From Charina bottae (taxonomy: Eukaryota; Chordata; Lepidosauria; Squamata; Charinaidae): a stretch of 64,000 bases of DNA. Of the stretch, positions 26,253-37,790 are shown piece by piece. The stretch covers positions 1,116,001 through 1,180,000 of the forward strand of contig JALMGJ010000018.1 in NCBI GenBank assembly GCA_023362775.1, written 5' to 3'. Below the pieces are notes generated by a model. The model was given only the letters and a program-made list of their open reading frames with translations. It ran no database searches and was not told where the DNA came from. Numbering within the stretch: the first letter of the stretch is position 1; each line of letters begins with the position of its first letter. Made by a program: the position numbers and the translations under genes.

Positions 26253-26900
26253 CCTGGGAAGGCGCAGCCAATCAAGCAACCCGCCTTCCCTACCTGAACT
26301 CTTCCCTGAAATCTAGTGAACGTCTCCATCGGTGGAAGCCAGAGCCAAGAAGGGCCTTAGGATGGAGGGGAGGGAAATGGTGGGATCCTAAGTGGCTTGT
26401 CTTATTCTTTCAGCGTTTCCCCAGCAATATGCTTTCCTCTCATCCCCCCGACAGAAGGACAGCATCCTGCTTGGAAAACTGCTGTCCCCACAGCTACTTT
26501 TTGCTATGCCTCGAAAATGAGACCATCATAGTTGCTGCCCTCACACAACGGGGGGGGGGGGGGGTCTCTGCTGCTATTGGGCAGCTGTGAGGGTGGGGCA
26601 GAGGTGGGGCAGGTGCAGTGAAAGGGAGAGGAGCAGGGAGGGCGAAGGATCCCTGTCTCCCTAGATTTTCTCCTCTTGAGCAAGCATGGGAATTCTGTAA
26701 CTTTTATCCCCCCATTCAATAAATCTGGTTCATGAAATCCCGTGATTGTGAGTAACTGCTGGGGGTTGACATTAATCTTGGAAAGTGGAGGTCTGAACTC
26801 GAGCCCCTATTGATCAGTAAGTTTGCTAGGGCAGGGATCTTTTGATCCTCTTCCTGATCAACTCTTGAAGCAGTGGGGGAGGGGTTGTACTTGCTCTGGA

Positions 26901-26963
26901 AGAAGTAGACAGATGTCCTGTAGAAGTAGACAGATGTCCTGTAGAAGTAGACAGATGTCCTGT
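26901..26963. repeat. 21-bp tandem repeat, three exact units
   Basis: The unit AGAAGTAGACAGATGTCCTG plus T occurs three times in a row without a mismatch, in intron 3. Confidence 0.95.
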
Positions 26964-27043
26964 AATATTTTGGAAACCATCATTCTGTGAGCCTTCCAGA
27001 TGTGATGGGCTTGCTACTCTCAGTATTCCTAGTCAGTATAGGC

Positions 27044-27125
27044 CATGTTTCTCAACCTTGGCCACTTTAAGTTGTGTGGACTTCAACTCTCAGAATTCTG
27101 GCTAGGGAGAGGTTGAGAAACACTG
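27044..27125. mobile_element. short palindromic hAT MITE
   Basis: The ends are CATGTTTCTCAACCTTGGCC and GGTTGAGAAACACTG, with an 8-bp duplication GTATAGGC on both sides (27036-27043 and 27126-27133). It lies about 110 bp before the exon 4 acceptor. Confidence 0.85.
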
Positions 27126-27214
27126 GTATAGGCTGTCCAGACACCTCTGGAGGGTCTCCAGGTTTGGGAAGGCTGACTTACATATACATTGTTGTGAGCC
27201 TGTATCACAAATAA

Positions 27215-27829
<615 letters not shown>

Positions 27830-27966
27830 TATGGTGGATCAAGGTGAGTTGACCAAATGCTTTGATTGTCTGCTTGAATGCACAAAGGTACCACCACTGA
27901 GTCTGTCTGACACTGTCCAAGTGTTTGCTGTGAATATTATAGGTAGCAGTTATACTTTAATCATGG

Positions 27967-27972
27967 AATAAA
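27967..27972 (+). terminator. polyadenylation signal AATAAA after the GPR83-like gene
   Basis: A canonical AATAAA lies 138 bp after the stop codon of exon 4, in a plausible position for the mRNA 3' end. Confidence 0.55.
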
Positions 27973-27999
27973 AATAATTGCACCTGGAAAGCTTTTACA

Positions 28000-28670
28000 T
28001 CCTACTATTCAAAAGTCATGATTCAATTTTCAGATTGTGAGAAGGACTGCTCCTGGAACATTATAGTTGATCATCTAAGCAAACATACATTTGGAGAATT
28101 AGTAACATCCCTGGTAGAGATTTTTAAAGCGTTCCAGGGAATCCTGACCTTCTTTAGAAGCTTATTGAGTTCTTCAGCTTGAAGGACAGAAATGATGGAC
28201 AATATTTGGTAAAAAGAAAAGAAAGGTTGGCTGCATCTCTCTGAGGTGTGCAGCCACGGAAGAAAACTGAGCATGTTCTGGGATATGTACTGAGTGCAGA
28301 TGGAGCTCACTGTCCCTAAGAGAGTACATACCCCAGTATATGCGCTAGAGCTAGACCCTATCAGAAGGGAGTCGTGCAGGTCTGCCCACATCCGTGTGAT
28401 GAGCTGGGCAGGGCTTACTGAATAAGAGCCAAGTTGGAATCCATCCAATTCCAGAGCAAGAAAGACTTTGAAAGACCAGCCTGAGTGAATAATGAAAATG
28501 TAATTCTGAAATCTTGTTCTGCCTAGCCCGCAGTAATTGGATCAAATGAAAGAAAGGTGTGAATTTGCAGGGTTAAAATGACAGCTCCTGTTTCTTCAGT
28601 ACTCTGAGTAAAATGAAGAAATTAACGCTTTTGTACCCAGCAGCAGCTACTGTCTGTTCCTCTGGGGTTT
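28000..28670. other. 3' flank of the GPR83-like gene, nothing recognised
   Basis: Mixed-composition sequence with no domain-bearing frame and no repeat boundary was seen before the BovB copy. Confidence 0.35.
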
Positions 28671-28718
28671 CAATGACCCCAATTGTTGTTTATTTGTTCA
28701 GTCGCTTCCGACTCTTCG

Positions 28719-28953
28719 TGTCGGGGAGAGCAGAGAAGAGGGCTGGGCACTAGATAAGAAGGGAGCACGCAGCTCAGAGAGCCTAGCCTATTTCCCCAAA
28801 CGTCAGAAGAAAGCTCCGCCCTAGGTTGAGCTGATATACTTGGGAATCTTCAGGCACTGTTAGTTTAGCAGGATTTCTGCTTGTAGGTATGCAATAAACA
28901 CTAGAGACTAGATTCCTGGCCTCGGCGTGTTATTTCTGCATCTACACACGACA
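28719..28953 (+). mobile_element. solo LTR in the BovB 3' end
   Basis: It begins TGTCGG and ends CGACA (TG…CA ends) with a 5-bp duplication CTTCG on both sides (28714-28718 and 28954-28958). An AATAAA signal lies near 28890. At 235 bp it is a short LTR. No internal retroviral sequence is present. Confidence 0.85.
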
Positions 28954-29993
28954 CTTCGTGACTTCATGGACCATCCCACGCAAGAGCTTCCTGTCGGCCG
29001 TTACCATCCCCAGCTCCCCCACGGTTGAGTCCGTCACCTCCAGAATATCATCCATCCATCTTGCCCTTGGTCAGCCGCTCTTCCTTTTGCCTTCCACTTT
29101 CCCTAGCACCAGCTTCTTCTCCAGGGTATCCTGTCTTCTCATTATGTGGCCAAAGTACTTCAGTTTTGCCTTTAATATTCCCTCAAGTGAGCAGTCTGGC
29201 TTTATTTCCTGGAGTATGGACTGGTTTGATCTTCTTGCAGTCCAAGGCACTCTCAGAATTTTCCTCCAACACCACAGTCCAAAAGCATCTATCTTCCTTC
29301 GCTCAGCCTTCCTTATGGTCCAGCTCTCGCAGCCATAGGTTACTACAGGGAATATTGCTTTAACTATTCGGACCTTTGTTGTCAGAGTGATGTCTCTGCT
29401 CTTAACTATTTTATCGAGATTTGCTATTGCTCTTCTCCCAAGAAGTAGACGTCTTCTGATTTCCTGGCTGCAGTCAGCGACTACAGTAATCTTTGCGCCT
29501 AGAAATACAAAGTCTGTCACTGCCTCCACGTTTTCTCCCTCTATTTGCCAGTTATCAATCAAGCTGGTTGCCATAATCTTGGTTTTTTTGAGGTTTAACT
29601 GCAACCTAGTTTTTGCACTTTCTTCTTTCACCTTTGTCATAAGGCTCCTCAGCTCCTCCTCGCTTTCAGCCATCAAAGTGGTATCATCTGCATATCTGAG
29701 ATTGTTAATGTTTCTTCCAGCGATTTTAACTCCAGCCTTGGATTCATCAAGTCCGGGATGTCGCATGATGTGTTCTGCGTACAGGTTGAATAGGTAGGGT
29801 GAGAGTATACAACCCTGCCGTACTCCTTTCCCAATCTTAAACCAGTCCGTTGTTCCGTGATCTGTTCTTACCGTTGCTACTTGGTCGTTATACAGATTCC
29901 TCAGGAGGCAGATAAGATGATTTGGTATCCCCATACCACCAAAAACTTGCCACAATTTGTTATGATCCACACAGTCAAAGGCTTTAGAATAGT

Positions 29994-30062
29994 CAGGGAG
30001 TTTCAGAAAAACATCTATTTCTGTTTTATTAACAGAAATAGATGTTTTTCTGAAACTCCCTG
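29994..30062. repeat. perfect 30-bp inverted repeat (hairpin) in BovB copy 2
   Basis: The arms 29994-30023 and 30033-30062 are exact reverse complements around a 9-base spacer TTTTATTAA. BovB copy 1 has only the right arm at this point. Confidence 0.95.
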
Positions 30063-30508
30063 GCTTTCTCCATTATCCAGTGGATATTGGCAATTTGGTC
30101 TCTAGTTCCTCTGCCTTTTCTAAACCCAGCTTGTACTTCTGGCAATTCTCGCTCCATGAATTGCTGGAGTCTACCTTGCAAGATCTTGAGCATTACCTTA
30201 CTGGCATGTGAAATAAGTGCCACTGTTCGATAGTTTGAACATTCTTTAGTGCTTCCCTTTTTTGGTATGGGGATATAAGTTGATTTTTTCCAATCTGATG
30301 GCCATTCTTCTGTTTTCCAAATTTGCTGGCATATGGCATGCATCACCTTGACAGCATCATCTTGCAAGATTTTAAACAGTTCAGCTGGGATACCGTCGTC
30401 TCCTGCTGCCTTGTTATTAGCAATGCTTCTTAAGGCCCATTCAACCTCACTCTTCAGGATGTCTGGCTCTAACTCACTGACCACACCGTCAAAGCTATCC
30501 CCGATATT

Positions 30509-30662
30509 ATTATTATTTATTATTTATTTAATTTATTCCCCGCCCATCTCCCATACAAGGGACTCTGGGCGGGTTACAATAATTTATTGTATTTATAATT
30601 TATATGTATTATTATTATATGTATTATAATAATTTATATGTATTATTAATAATAATTATTAT
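30509..30662 (-). mobile_element. CR1/L2-type tail plus ATT-rich microsatellite in BovB copy 2
   Basis: Compared with copy 1, an extra block of (ATT)n, then GCCCATCTCCCATACAAGGG…GGGCGGGTTAC, then AT-rich repeats sits at the GATATTATTAT site. The same core occurs at 51640 in the L1. Confidence 0.6.
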
Positions 30663-31166
30663 TATCCTTCCTATACAGATCTTCCGTATATTCTTGCCAC
30701 CTTTTATTGATCTCTTCTGCTTCTGTTAGGTCCTTACCATCTTTGTTTTTGATCATACCCATTTTTGCCTGGAATTTACCTCCAATGTTTCTAATTTTCT
30801 GGAAGAGGTCTCTTGTCCTTTCTATTCTATTGTCTTCTTCCACTTCCGCACATTGCTTGTTTAAAAATAATTCCTTATCTCTTCTGGCTAACCTCTGGAA
30901 TTTTGCATTTAACTGGGCATATCTCCCCTTATCACTGTTGCCTTTTGCTTTCCTTCTTTATTGGGCTACTTCCAGTGTCTCAGCAGACAGCCATCTTGCC
31001 TTCTTGGTTTTCTTTTTCTTTGGGACGTTTTTTGTTGCCACCTCCTGAACAATGTTGCAAACTTCTGTCCATAGCTCTTCAGAGACCCTATCTACTAAAT
31101 CTAGTCATTTAAATCTATTCTTCACCTCCACTGCATATTCCTTAGGAATATTAGTGAGCTCATATC

Positions 31167-31503
31167 CAATCACGTGGAAGGGGGCGGGGTTTGTGGGCGG
31201 GGGCCAATCACGTGTGAGGGGGCGGGGTTTGCGGGCGGGAGCCAATTGTGCACACTTAGGGCCTGCTGCCGCCATGCCCGCCGCCACGCACACCATGCCG
31301 CTGCCGCACCTGCTGCTGCCGCCATGCCTGCCGCCACGCACACCATGCCGCTGCCGTGCCTGCCCCCGCCACAGCCACTGCCGCGCCTGCCCCCGCCACA
31401 GCCGCTGCCACGCCTGCCCCCGCCACGCCTGCCTGGGGAAGAGCCACACTCAAGGGGCCAAAGAGCCGCATGTGGCTCGCGAGCCGCGGTTTGCCGACCC
31501 CTG
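31167..31503. mobile_element. hAT element remnant (CAGGGGTCGGCAAA type), left end deleted
   Basis: The right end TTTGCCGACCCCTG is followed by TCCTAGAC. The left terminus and about 280 bp of BovB are missing. The interior has two GCCAATCACGTGG-like units alternating with GGGGCGGGGTTTG, then CCGCCACGC-rich triplet-like repeats. Confidence 0.7.
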
Positions 31504-32307
31504 TCCTAGACCATGCTTGCCTGTAATTCCAGGTGTCGTTTGACTACCCACCTTAGCATTCCAGTCTCCTGTAATGAAAATAACATCTCTTTTTGGCGTA
31601 TTATCCAGTAGGTGCTGCAGATCCTCATAGAACTGATCTACTTCTGCTTCTTCAGCATCTGTGGTTGGGGCGTATATTTGGATCACTGTGATGTTAAATG
31701 GCTTACCCTGAATTCAAATTGAGATCATTCTATCGTTTTTTGGATTGTATCCAAGCACTGCTTTAGCCACTTTATTATTAATTATGAAGGCTACTCCATT
31801 TCTTCTGTGGTCCTCTTGTCCACAGTAGAAGATCTGGTGGTCATCTGATGTGAAGTGGCCCATTCCAGTCCATTTCAGTTCACTGACACCCAAAATGTCT
31901 ATATTTAATCTTGACATCTCACCAATAACCACATCCAATTTGCCCTGGCTCATAGATCTTACATTCCAGGTTCCTATGGTGTGTTGATCTTTAGAACATC
32001 GGATTCGTCGTTCACCACCAGCACTGTCGGCCGCTAGCCGTCCTTTCAGCTTTGAGCTAGCTGCGTCATCATATCTGGGGCTAGTTTAACTTATCCTCTG
32101 TTCCTCCCCAGTAGCATTTTGACCATCTTCCGACCTGGGATTCCCATCTTCTGATGGTATACCGACATATCTCTGGTTGTACTGATCCATTTAGTTTTCA
32201 TGGCAAGAATACTGGGGTGGGTTGCCGTTACCTTCCCCAGGGATCGTATTTAGTCTGAATGACCCCAATACTACAAGGAATATTAATGATATTCTGCTGC
32301 CCTAAAA

Positions 32308-32500
32308 GGGGCGCGGTAGCTCAGCGGGTTAAACTGCTGAGCTGTTAGTCTGCCGACCATAAGGTCGGCAGTTCAAATCCGCGTGGCGAGGTGAGCTCTC
32401 GTCACTAGCCCCAGCTTCTGCCAACCCAGCAATTCGAAAGCTAAGGCAAGTGGGTACCACTTATGTGGGACAATATGCTTGCGTTCCTTTTGGGGGGTCG
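32308..32500 (+). mobile_element. tRNA-derived SINE, head complete
   Basis: A tRNA-like head has A box TAGCTCAGCGGGTT and B box GGCAGTTCAAATCC, followed by the GTGAGCTCTCGTCACTAGCC body and the CAATTCGAAAGC…GGTACCACTT segment shared with the other SINEs here. It was not called a functional tRNA because the acceptor stem does not close and the SINE body follows. Confidence 0.75.
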
Positions 32501-32744
32501 CCCTCGGACCGAGGAGGAAGATCTGGAGACTCCCGCGGATGGCGTCTGAAGACAGCGGCAGATGACGGCGGATCCCGATTAACAACTTCCAGGACGTCAG
32601 CAGCCAGCTCAGAAGCGAGGCATTCTGGGGCATGTAGTTCCGATGCCTGCGGAAGAAGAGCCGGTTCCCTTACCTCCTCCCTAATTGCGCGGTTGTAACA
32701 TTGTTAAAAAATAAATATATGAATTGTTAGTAATTTGGATGTGT

Positions 32745-32808
32745 GATATTGTAAGCCGCCTAGAGTCCTCCAATAGGGAGGGGATAGGCGGGGTATAAAT
32801 ATGAAAAA

Positions 32809-32839
<31 letters not shown>

Positions 32840-32842
32840 AAT
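32745..32842 (+). mobile_element. CR1/L2-type 3' tail with (AAAT)n
   Basis: ATTGTAAGCCGCCTAGAGTC…GGCGGGGTATAAATATG is followed by an AAAT microsatellite. Confidence 0.6.
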
Positions 32843-32849
32843 TTCTTGT

Positions 32850-33870
32850 AAATTTGTTTGTGACAAATGTTAAGATTACAGCCAAGTCAATGAAACAACA
32901 TTTGATGCTGAATATTCAATCAGAAGACACGATCATTTCATTTGGGTCTTTTACAAGATCTACAGTGAGCAGCATGATAGCCGGTAAGCAAAGCTGAATT
33001 TTGAATAAGGCCAAGGTGCTGTGAATGGTCCATGGACTCTCCTGCTGTAAATAAAATTGTCCTCCCTCTTCAAAGAAAAAAAAGGAACAGGTTTGTAGTT
33101 TGAGGCTTCAGTGAGATGGAATACTTTTAATCAGCTTTGATGATTAGCCAGCTTTGACCTTTACCAAAAAGGAGTAATCTGGTTACAGCGATGCAATCCT
33201 GGTAACTTTCCAATTAGCTTGATGCATGATGTCCCTTGCCATCCTTGAAGACCACGCAGAAGCTTGACATCACACAGAACGTGGTTTCCGGAATCTTGGG
33301 ATAATCAGATGTAACTTATTAGATGGCTTCTGATCGCATTATGCCGGTTGCCCCTTTGTTCTATCCAATCAAAATCTATTGCTTACGTTGGAAACCTGAA
33401 CAGGATGACCCAAACTATTTTCCAGCCGTGTTGCTACAAAGGCCGTGCTGTTGCTGCATTTCTGCTGTCGGCAAGGCAGAAGCAGCCATTCAGATTAACC
33501 TGACACCAATCCTGGCTAACATAAATTCCGCATTCGATCCACAACCTCCAACTTGGATTTGACTTTAAAATGGAAATGTTATGCTTTTCAACATTTCAGC
33601 CTTTAAACTTTGTATTAACGTTTAAACGTTGCACTAACGTTTATTAACATTGTTCTTGGTTTGGTTTGGTTTGGTTTGGTTTTCTGACCTTGCCTTCTGA
33701 AGGGTTCTGGTGAACTCAGAAGTTTGCACATTCTTGGGTGTCGTTTTGATTGGTCCTCAAAATGCCATCACCGAGAACGTGATTTATTCCGTAAACCAAC
33801 ACAGTCAGGATTGCTTTTTCACACATCTGATGAAACAATGAAATAACAATACAAAATAACAACCACCACC
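32850..33870. other. intergenic, no gene; (GGTTT)n at about 33655-33681
   Basis: Five tandem TTTGG-type units are the only structured element noted. The open frame at 33323-33562 has no recognised domain. Confidence 0.35.
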
Positions 33871-33879
33871 GTTTTGTTG

Positions 33880-34690
33880 TTGTTCAGTCGTTTAGTCATG
33901 TCTCTCCCGGAGTTTACTCAAATTCATGTTCATTGCATCGGTGATGCTATCTAACCATCTCATCCTCTGCCGTCCCCTTCTCCTTTTGCCCTCAGTCTTT
34001 CCCTGCATCAGGGTCTTTTCCAGTGAGATATTATGGGTACCCTTGATAATTATGCAATGCCATTGCCAAAGCTTGAGTGAGGTTCATGCACTTTAGCGTT
34101 GTTGTTCAGTCATTTAGTCATGTCCGACTCTTCGTGACCTCATGGACCATAGCACGCCAGGCCTTCCTGTCCTCCACTGCCTCCCGGAGTTTACTCAAAT
34201 TCATGTTCATTGCATCGGTGATGCTATCTAACCATCTCATCCTCTGCCGTCCCCTTCTCCTTTTGCCTTCAGTCTTTCCCAGCATCAGGGTCTTTTCCAG
34301 TGAGATATTATGGGTACCCTTGATAATTATGCAATGCCATTGCCAAAGCTTGAGTGAGGTTCATGCACTTTAGCGTTGTTGTTCAGTCATTTAGTCATGT
34401 CCGACTCTTCGTGACCTCATGGACCATAGCACGCCAGGCCTTCCTGTCCTCCACTGTGTCTCGGAGTTTACTCAAATTCATGTTCATTACATCGGTGATG
34501 CTATCTAACCATCTCATCCTCTGCCGTCCCCTTCTCCTTTTGCCTTCAGTCTTTCCCAGCATCAGGGTCTTTTCCAGTGAGTCTTCTCTTCGCATTAGGT
34601 GGCCAAAGTATTTGAGCTTCAGCTTCAGTATCTGTCCTTCCAATGAGCAGTCAGGGTTGATTTCCTTTAGGATTGACTGATTTGACCTCC
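33880..34690 (-). mobile_element. BovB 3' ends, tandemly amplified (277-bp period)
   Basis: Three copies of the BovB tail are aligned head to tail; copies two and three repeat with a 277-bp period (for example CTTTAGCGTT at 34091 and 34368). The first copy lost about 80 bp. On the minus strand 34395-34643 encodes a BovB C-terminus (KYFGHLMRREDSLEK…GRQRMRWLD), a different subfamily from the two large BovB copies and close to the ruminant type. Confidence 0.8.
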
Positions 34691-34765
34691 TTTACCACAC
34701 CGTTTTCCACCACCGTTTTTTCCACCACCGTTTTTTCCACCACCTTTTCCACCACCCTTACGACA
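34690..34765. repeat. (CCACCGTTTTTT)-type minisatellite
   Basis: About five imperfect units of CACCGTTTT(TT)CCAC occur just outside the BovB tail. Confidence 0.7.
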
Positions 34766-34789
34766 GAGGAAATTAAAGCTGCCAAGAAC

Positions 34790-35340
34790 CAAATGTCCAA
34801 CTGTAGCCCACGGTGGGGTTTTAACTTACCTGAGATCCCCTTCTGGGGCTTTCTGACTGTCCATCGCCTGGACCCAACTACATGTCACCTCCCGGGCTGC
34901 CTTCACCAGCCAGGAAGGGCATGGGTCTAGATGAAATGTGGTGGCCTTTACAATCTGGAGGATCCTATCCACTTCCTTAGGTCCAACAGGATCAAACTGT
35001 TCCCATATAACAGGGTAAGAACATTCCCTTGGCATCTCCTCAGACCGTGCTTCACGCTTAGAGTCCAACTTGGAACGAATCTGAGCGATTTTATCCTGCA
35101 GCTGCTCAGAAAACTCCTCTGCACGGCCCTGTAGGTGGGTCACTGACTCCACCTTACCTAAGAGGGATCGAGTAATCTTAAACAGGGCCATCAGGCGGCA
35201 TTCTGTGGACACAATAAGAGCAGAGAAATATTGACGTTTCGCCACTCTTACCGCCGCAAGGTAGGCCTTAACAGCGGCTCTAGCCTGTGTTCGGTCGGAT
35301 TCGGTCTTTGTCTTTACCTGAGATCCCCTTCTGGGCCTTT
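34790..35340 (-). mobile_element. CR1 LINE fragment (region before and at RT start)
   Basis: The minus-strand frame 34826-35245 encodes FSEQLQDKIAQIRSKLD, a PxxxKEVDRILQ-like segment and TTFHLDPCPSWLVK, the block preceding the CR1 RT core. Both ends are truncated. Confidence 0.75.
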
Positions 35341-35349
35341 CTTTCTGAC

Positions 35350-35865
35350 TGTGGCTGGGGGGGGGGCTTACTCTGGGTGGGTTTCACATGTCACAGTGTC
35401 AGATAGAGGTTGGCGGCCCTCAGAGGCCCCCAGCAGGAGACGCCAGAGGAACGCCGGCCGGGGGCCGAGTCCAGAAGCCAATGGGCAGCCTCAGCAGCAC
35501 AGCCCGCTTTATAGGCCGGCTCAGAACCCCGTTGCCCTGGCAACCAGGTAAAGAGAACCACCCTGGTCTCCAAGCGCAGCAACGGCCACTTTTGGAACCC
35601 TCACCAGGCTGGCGACTGTCTGGGTCCAGCCGTGGCCCCGCAGGAGGCGGCCGACATCTTCCTGGGCTTGTGCCCACGTCTTTCACACGCCATTTTGCAG
35701 TAGAGGCACAGGTCCTGGCCTGCAGGGCGCCACAAAGACCCGTTTAGACACGCACATGTCCTCAACCTCTTGGGGGTGTGGCATTTTGTATTCAGAGCCT
35801 GGTGTCCTCCCCTCACGATTCCGCAGCAGCAAGTCCTTGAAATCTTGGACATTGAGGAGCTATTG
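35350..35865. other. G+C-rich stretch, not identified
   Basis: Open frames occur on both strands but no domain was recognised. It could be upstream CR1 sequence or an unrelated repeat. Confidence 0.3.
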
Positions 35866-35872
35866 CCTAGAA

Positions 35873-36242
35873 CAGGGCTTTCCAAAGTTTTCCCACTGCC
35901 GTTGGTGTGTCGCCGCGGGAAAACCCAGAAGTCCTGCCGCCGCGGCAGCGCGCAAAAAGCCGGAAGCGCTGCTGCTGCTGCTTTCGGTCTTTGCGCGCCG
36001 CCACGGCTGCAGTGCCTTCAGATTTTCATGTGTCGCCGCGGGAAAACCCAGTGCGGGCGGGGGCGTGCATGGCGGCGGCAGCGGCGGCAGCCTCCGTTAA
36101 AACGCGGAAGCACCGATGGCGCGCCGGTGCCGCCGCCGCCGCCGTGCACGCCCCCGCTGCCACTTCCGGGTTGTGTGGCGACACAGCCGACTGTGTGTGG
36201 CGACACACTTTTGTGTCGCGACACACAGTTTGGAAAGCTCTG
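35873..36242. mobile_element. hAT-type MITE, longest copy
   Basis: The ends are CAGGGCTTTCCAAAG and GTTTGGAAAGCTCTG, with a perfect 8-bp duplication GCCTAGAA (35865-35872 and 36243-36250). The GCC/GCG-triplet core spans 35930-36160. Confidence 0.9.
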
Positions 36243-36254
36243 GCCTAGAAACTC

Positions 36255-36675
36255 AGGCACCCTGAGTTTGGTGTGGAGCTGATAAAAACTTGGTCCCTGA
36301 ATTTGGGGAAGAGACTACCTTTGCAAAGTGGCTTTTTCGCCCCTCCCAACAGCACGAATCATGAATGCTTTAGGCAAAGCGAAGAGCATTTATTAAAGGG
36401 ATCAAGTCTTTTTATAGAGCACAGAGAAACAAGTGATACATACATTCAATATATGTGATATGTCACAAAGCAACTAATCAAAACATCAAAAGACACTGAT
36501 TACATGTGAGAATTGAACAATAGAAAACGTTGATTACAGATAACATTCCACAAGTGGCAAATTTATGGGTTACATCATTTCCATTCCCAAATTTATGGGT
36601 TTGTATCATCTTAAAACTTCCAAGTGTATTCAAGGACTTTCAGAATATGCTTTCTATTGTTTAGTTGCTGAAAAG
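36255..36675. other. possible reversed LTR or unique sequence
   Basis: A GCATTTATTAAAGG motif (polyadenylation signal in reverse) lies near 36387 after a G/C-rich part, suggesting LTR-like order on the minus strand. No defining ends were found. Confidence 0.2.
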
Positions 36676-36704
36676 GTTAGTTTTTGCAGGTCTAGTGGTT
36701 AAGG

Positions 36705-36985
36705 CACTGCTTTCCAAACTGCCACCATTAGCGACACACCAACAGCGGCAGCGGGGGCGGTGCGGGGGCGGGGGCATGCACGGCGGCAGCGTGGGGGGCG
36801 CGCGGCGGCAGTGTGCACGGCGGCGGCAGTGTGCACGGCGGTGGCAGCGGCCTCACTAAAATGGAAGCGCTGATGGCACGCTGCTGCCGCCGCCACCATA
36901 CACCCCCCCACTGCCGCTTCGCGACACACAAAGCTGTGTGTTGCGACACACTAAAGTGTCGCGACACACAGTTTGGAAAGCTATG
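36705..36985. mobile_element. hAT-type MITE inside the MIR-like SINE
   Basis: The ends are CACTGCTTTCCAAACTG and GTTTGGAAAGCTATG. A perfect 8-bp duplication GGTTAAGG flanks it (36697-36704 and 36986-36993). The core is GGC/GCG-rich. Confidence 0.88.
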
Positions 36986-37029
36986 GGTTAAGGCAATGAG
37001 CTAGAAACCAGGAGACTGTGAGTTCTAGT

Positions 37030-37432
37030 CCCGGAATAGACTGACCATATTTCCTTGAGACAAAAATGGGACAAGAGGAACGGGTGGGGGCGGAGCGGCT
37101 GGTTGGGGGGGGACCTGAGGGGTTCGCCTCCGCCTGTCAGTGCGTGGGAGGGGCGGGGCAGGCAGCGCGATGGGCGGGGCAGAGCAGCTGATTGCAGGGA
37201 ACCCGAAAGGGGAAGCACCTCCGCCTGTCACGGTGCTGGGCCCGCCTCTCCCACCTCCTTTGCCGCGCGCTGGTGGGTGGGGGCGATTCCTCCTCCGGGT
37301 TCCCTCTGGTCAGTTGCTCCACCTCCGCCTGTTCCTGACAATACCAGCATTTATGTTAAAACGACGGGAAGGTTGAGAAAAGGGGGGAAAACGGGACTGT
37401 CCCATTCACAACGGGACGTATGGTCAGCCTAC
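37030..37432. mobile_element. DNA transposon-like insertion (TAGACTGACCATAT ends)
   Basis: TAGACTGACCATA on the left mirrors TATGGTCAGCCTA on the right, around repeated GGGGCGGGGC-containing units. It interrupts the SINE between its B box and core. The superfamily is undetermined. Confidence 0.55.
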
Positions 37433-37436
37433 TTAG

Positions 37437-37790
37437 GCATGAAAGCTGGCTGGGTGACCTTGGGCCAGTCACTCTCTCTCAGCCCTAGGAAGCAGCCAAT
37501 GGCAAACCAGGAGACAGAGTTCTAGTCCTGCCTTAGGCGTGAAAGCCGGCTGGGTGACCTTGGGCCGGTCCCTGTCTCTCAGCCCTAGGAAGGAGCCAAT
37601 GGCAAACCAGGAGACTGAGAGTTCTAGTCCCGCCTTAGGCGTGAAAGCCGGCTGGGTGACCTTGGGCCAGTCCCTGTCTCTCACCTCTAGAAAGGAGCCA
37701 ATGGCAAACCAGGAGACTGAGAGTTCTAGTCCCACCTTAGGCGTGAAAGCCGGCTGGGTGACCTTGGGCCAGTCACTCACTCTCAGCCCA
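37437..37790 (+). repeat. 102-bp tandem repeat (four units) from the SINE core
   Basis: Units start near 37439, 37539, 37641 and 37743. The period 102 is a multiple of three, so open frames run through it on both strands (for example a KAGWVTLGQSL repeat). These are not genes. Confidence 0.9.

Larger units (their letters stand above)
28684..32257 (-). mobile_element. BovB (RTE) LINE, copy 2
   Basis: It has its own 12-bp duplication AATGACCCCAAT (28672-28683 and 32258-32269), so it is an independent insertion and not a segmental copy of 21765-25275. The two are nearly identical through RT (29071-29970, with RYADDTTLM) and endonuclease (MSQGKLDVVIGEMSRLN near 31950). It is interrupted by a solo LTR (28719-28953), a hairpin (29994-30062), an A/T-rich insertion (about 30509-30662) and a hAT remnant (31167-31503). 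It is inactive. Confidence 0.92.

Noticed and set aside
31052..31543. 163-codon Pro/His/Cys-rich frame
   Set aside because: Lies in the triplet-rich interior of a hAT remnant in BovB; the mirror strand is equally open.
32308..32380. Possible functional tRNA gene
   Set aside because: A and B boxes are present, but the acceptor stem does not close and a SINE body follows.
35770..36282. 170-codon frame resembling a low-complexity protein
   Set aside because: It mostly overlaps the hAT MITE at 35873-36242; no domain or splice structure.
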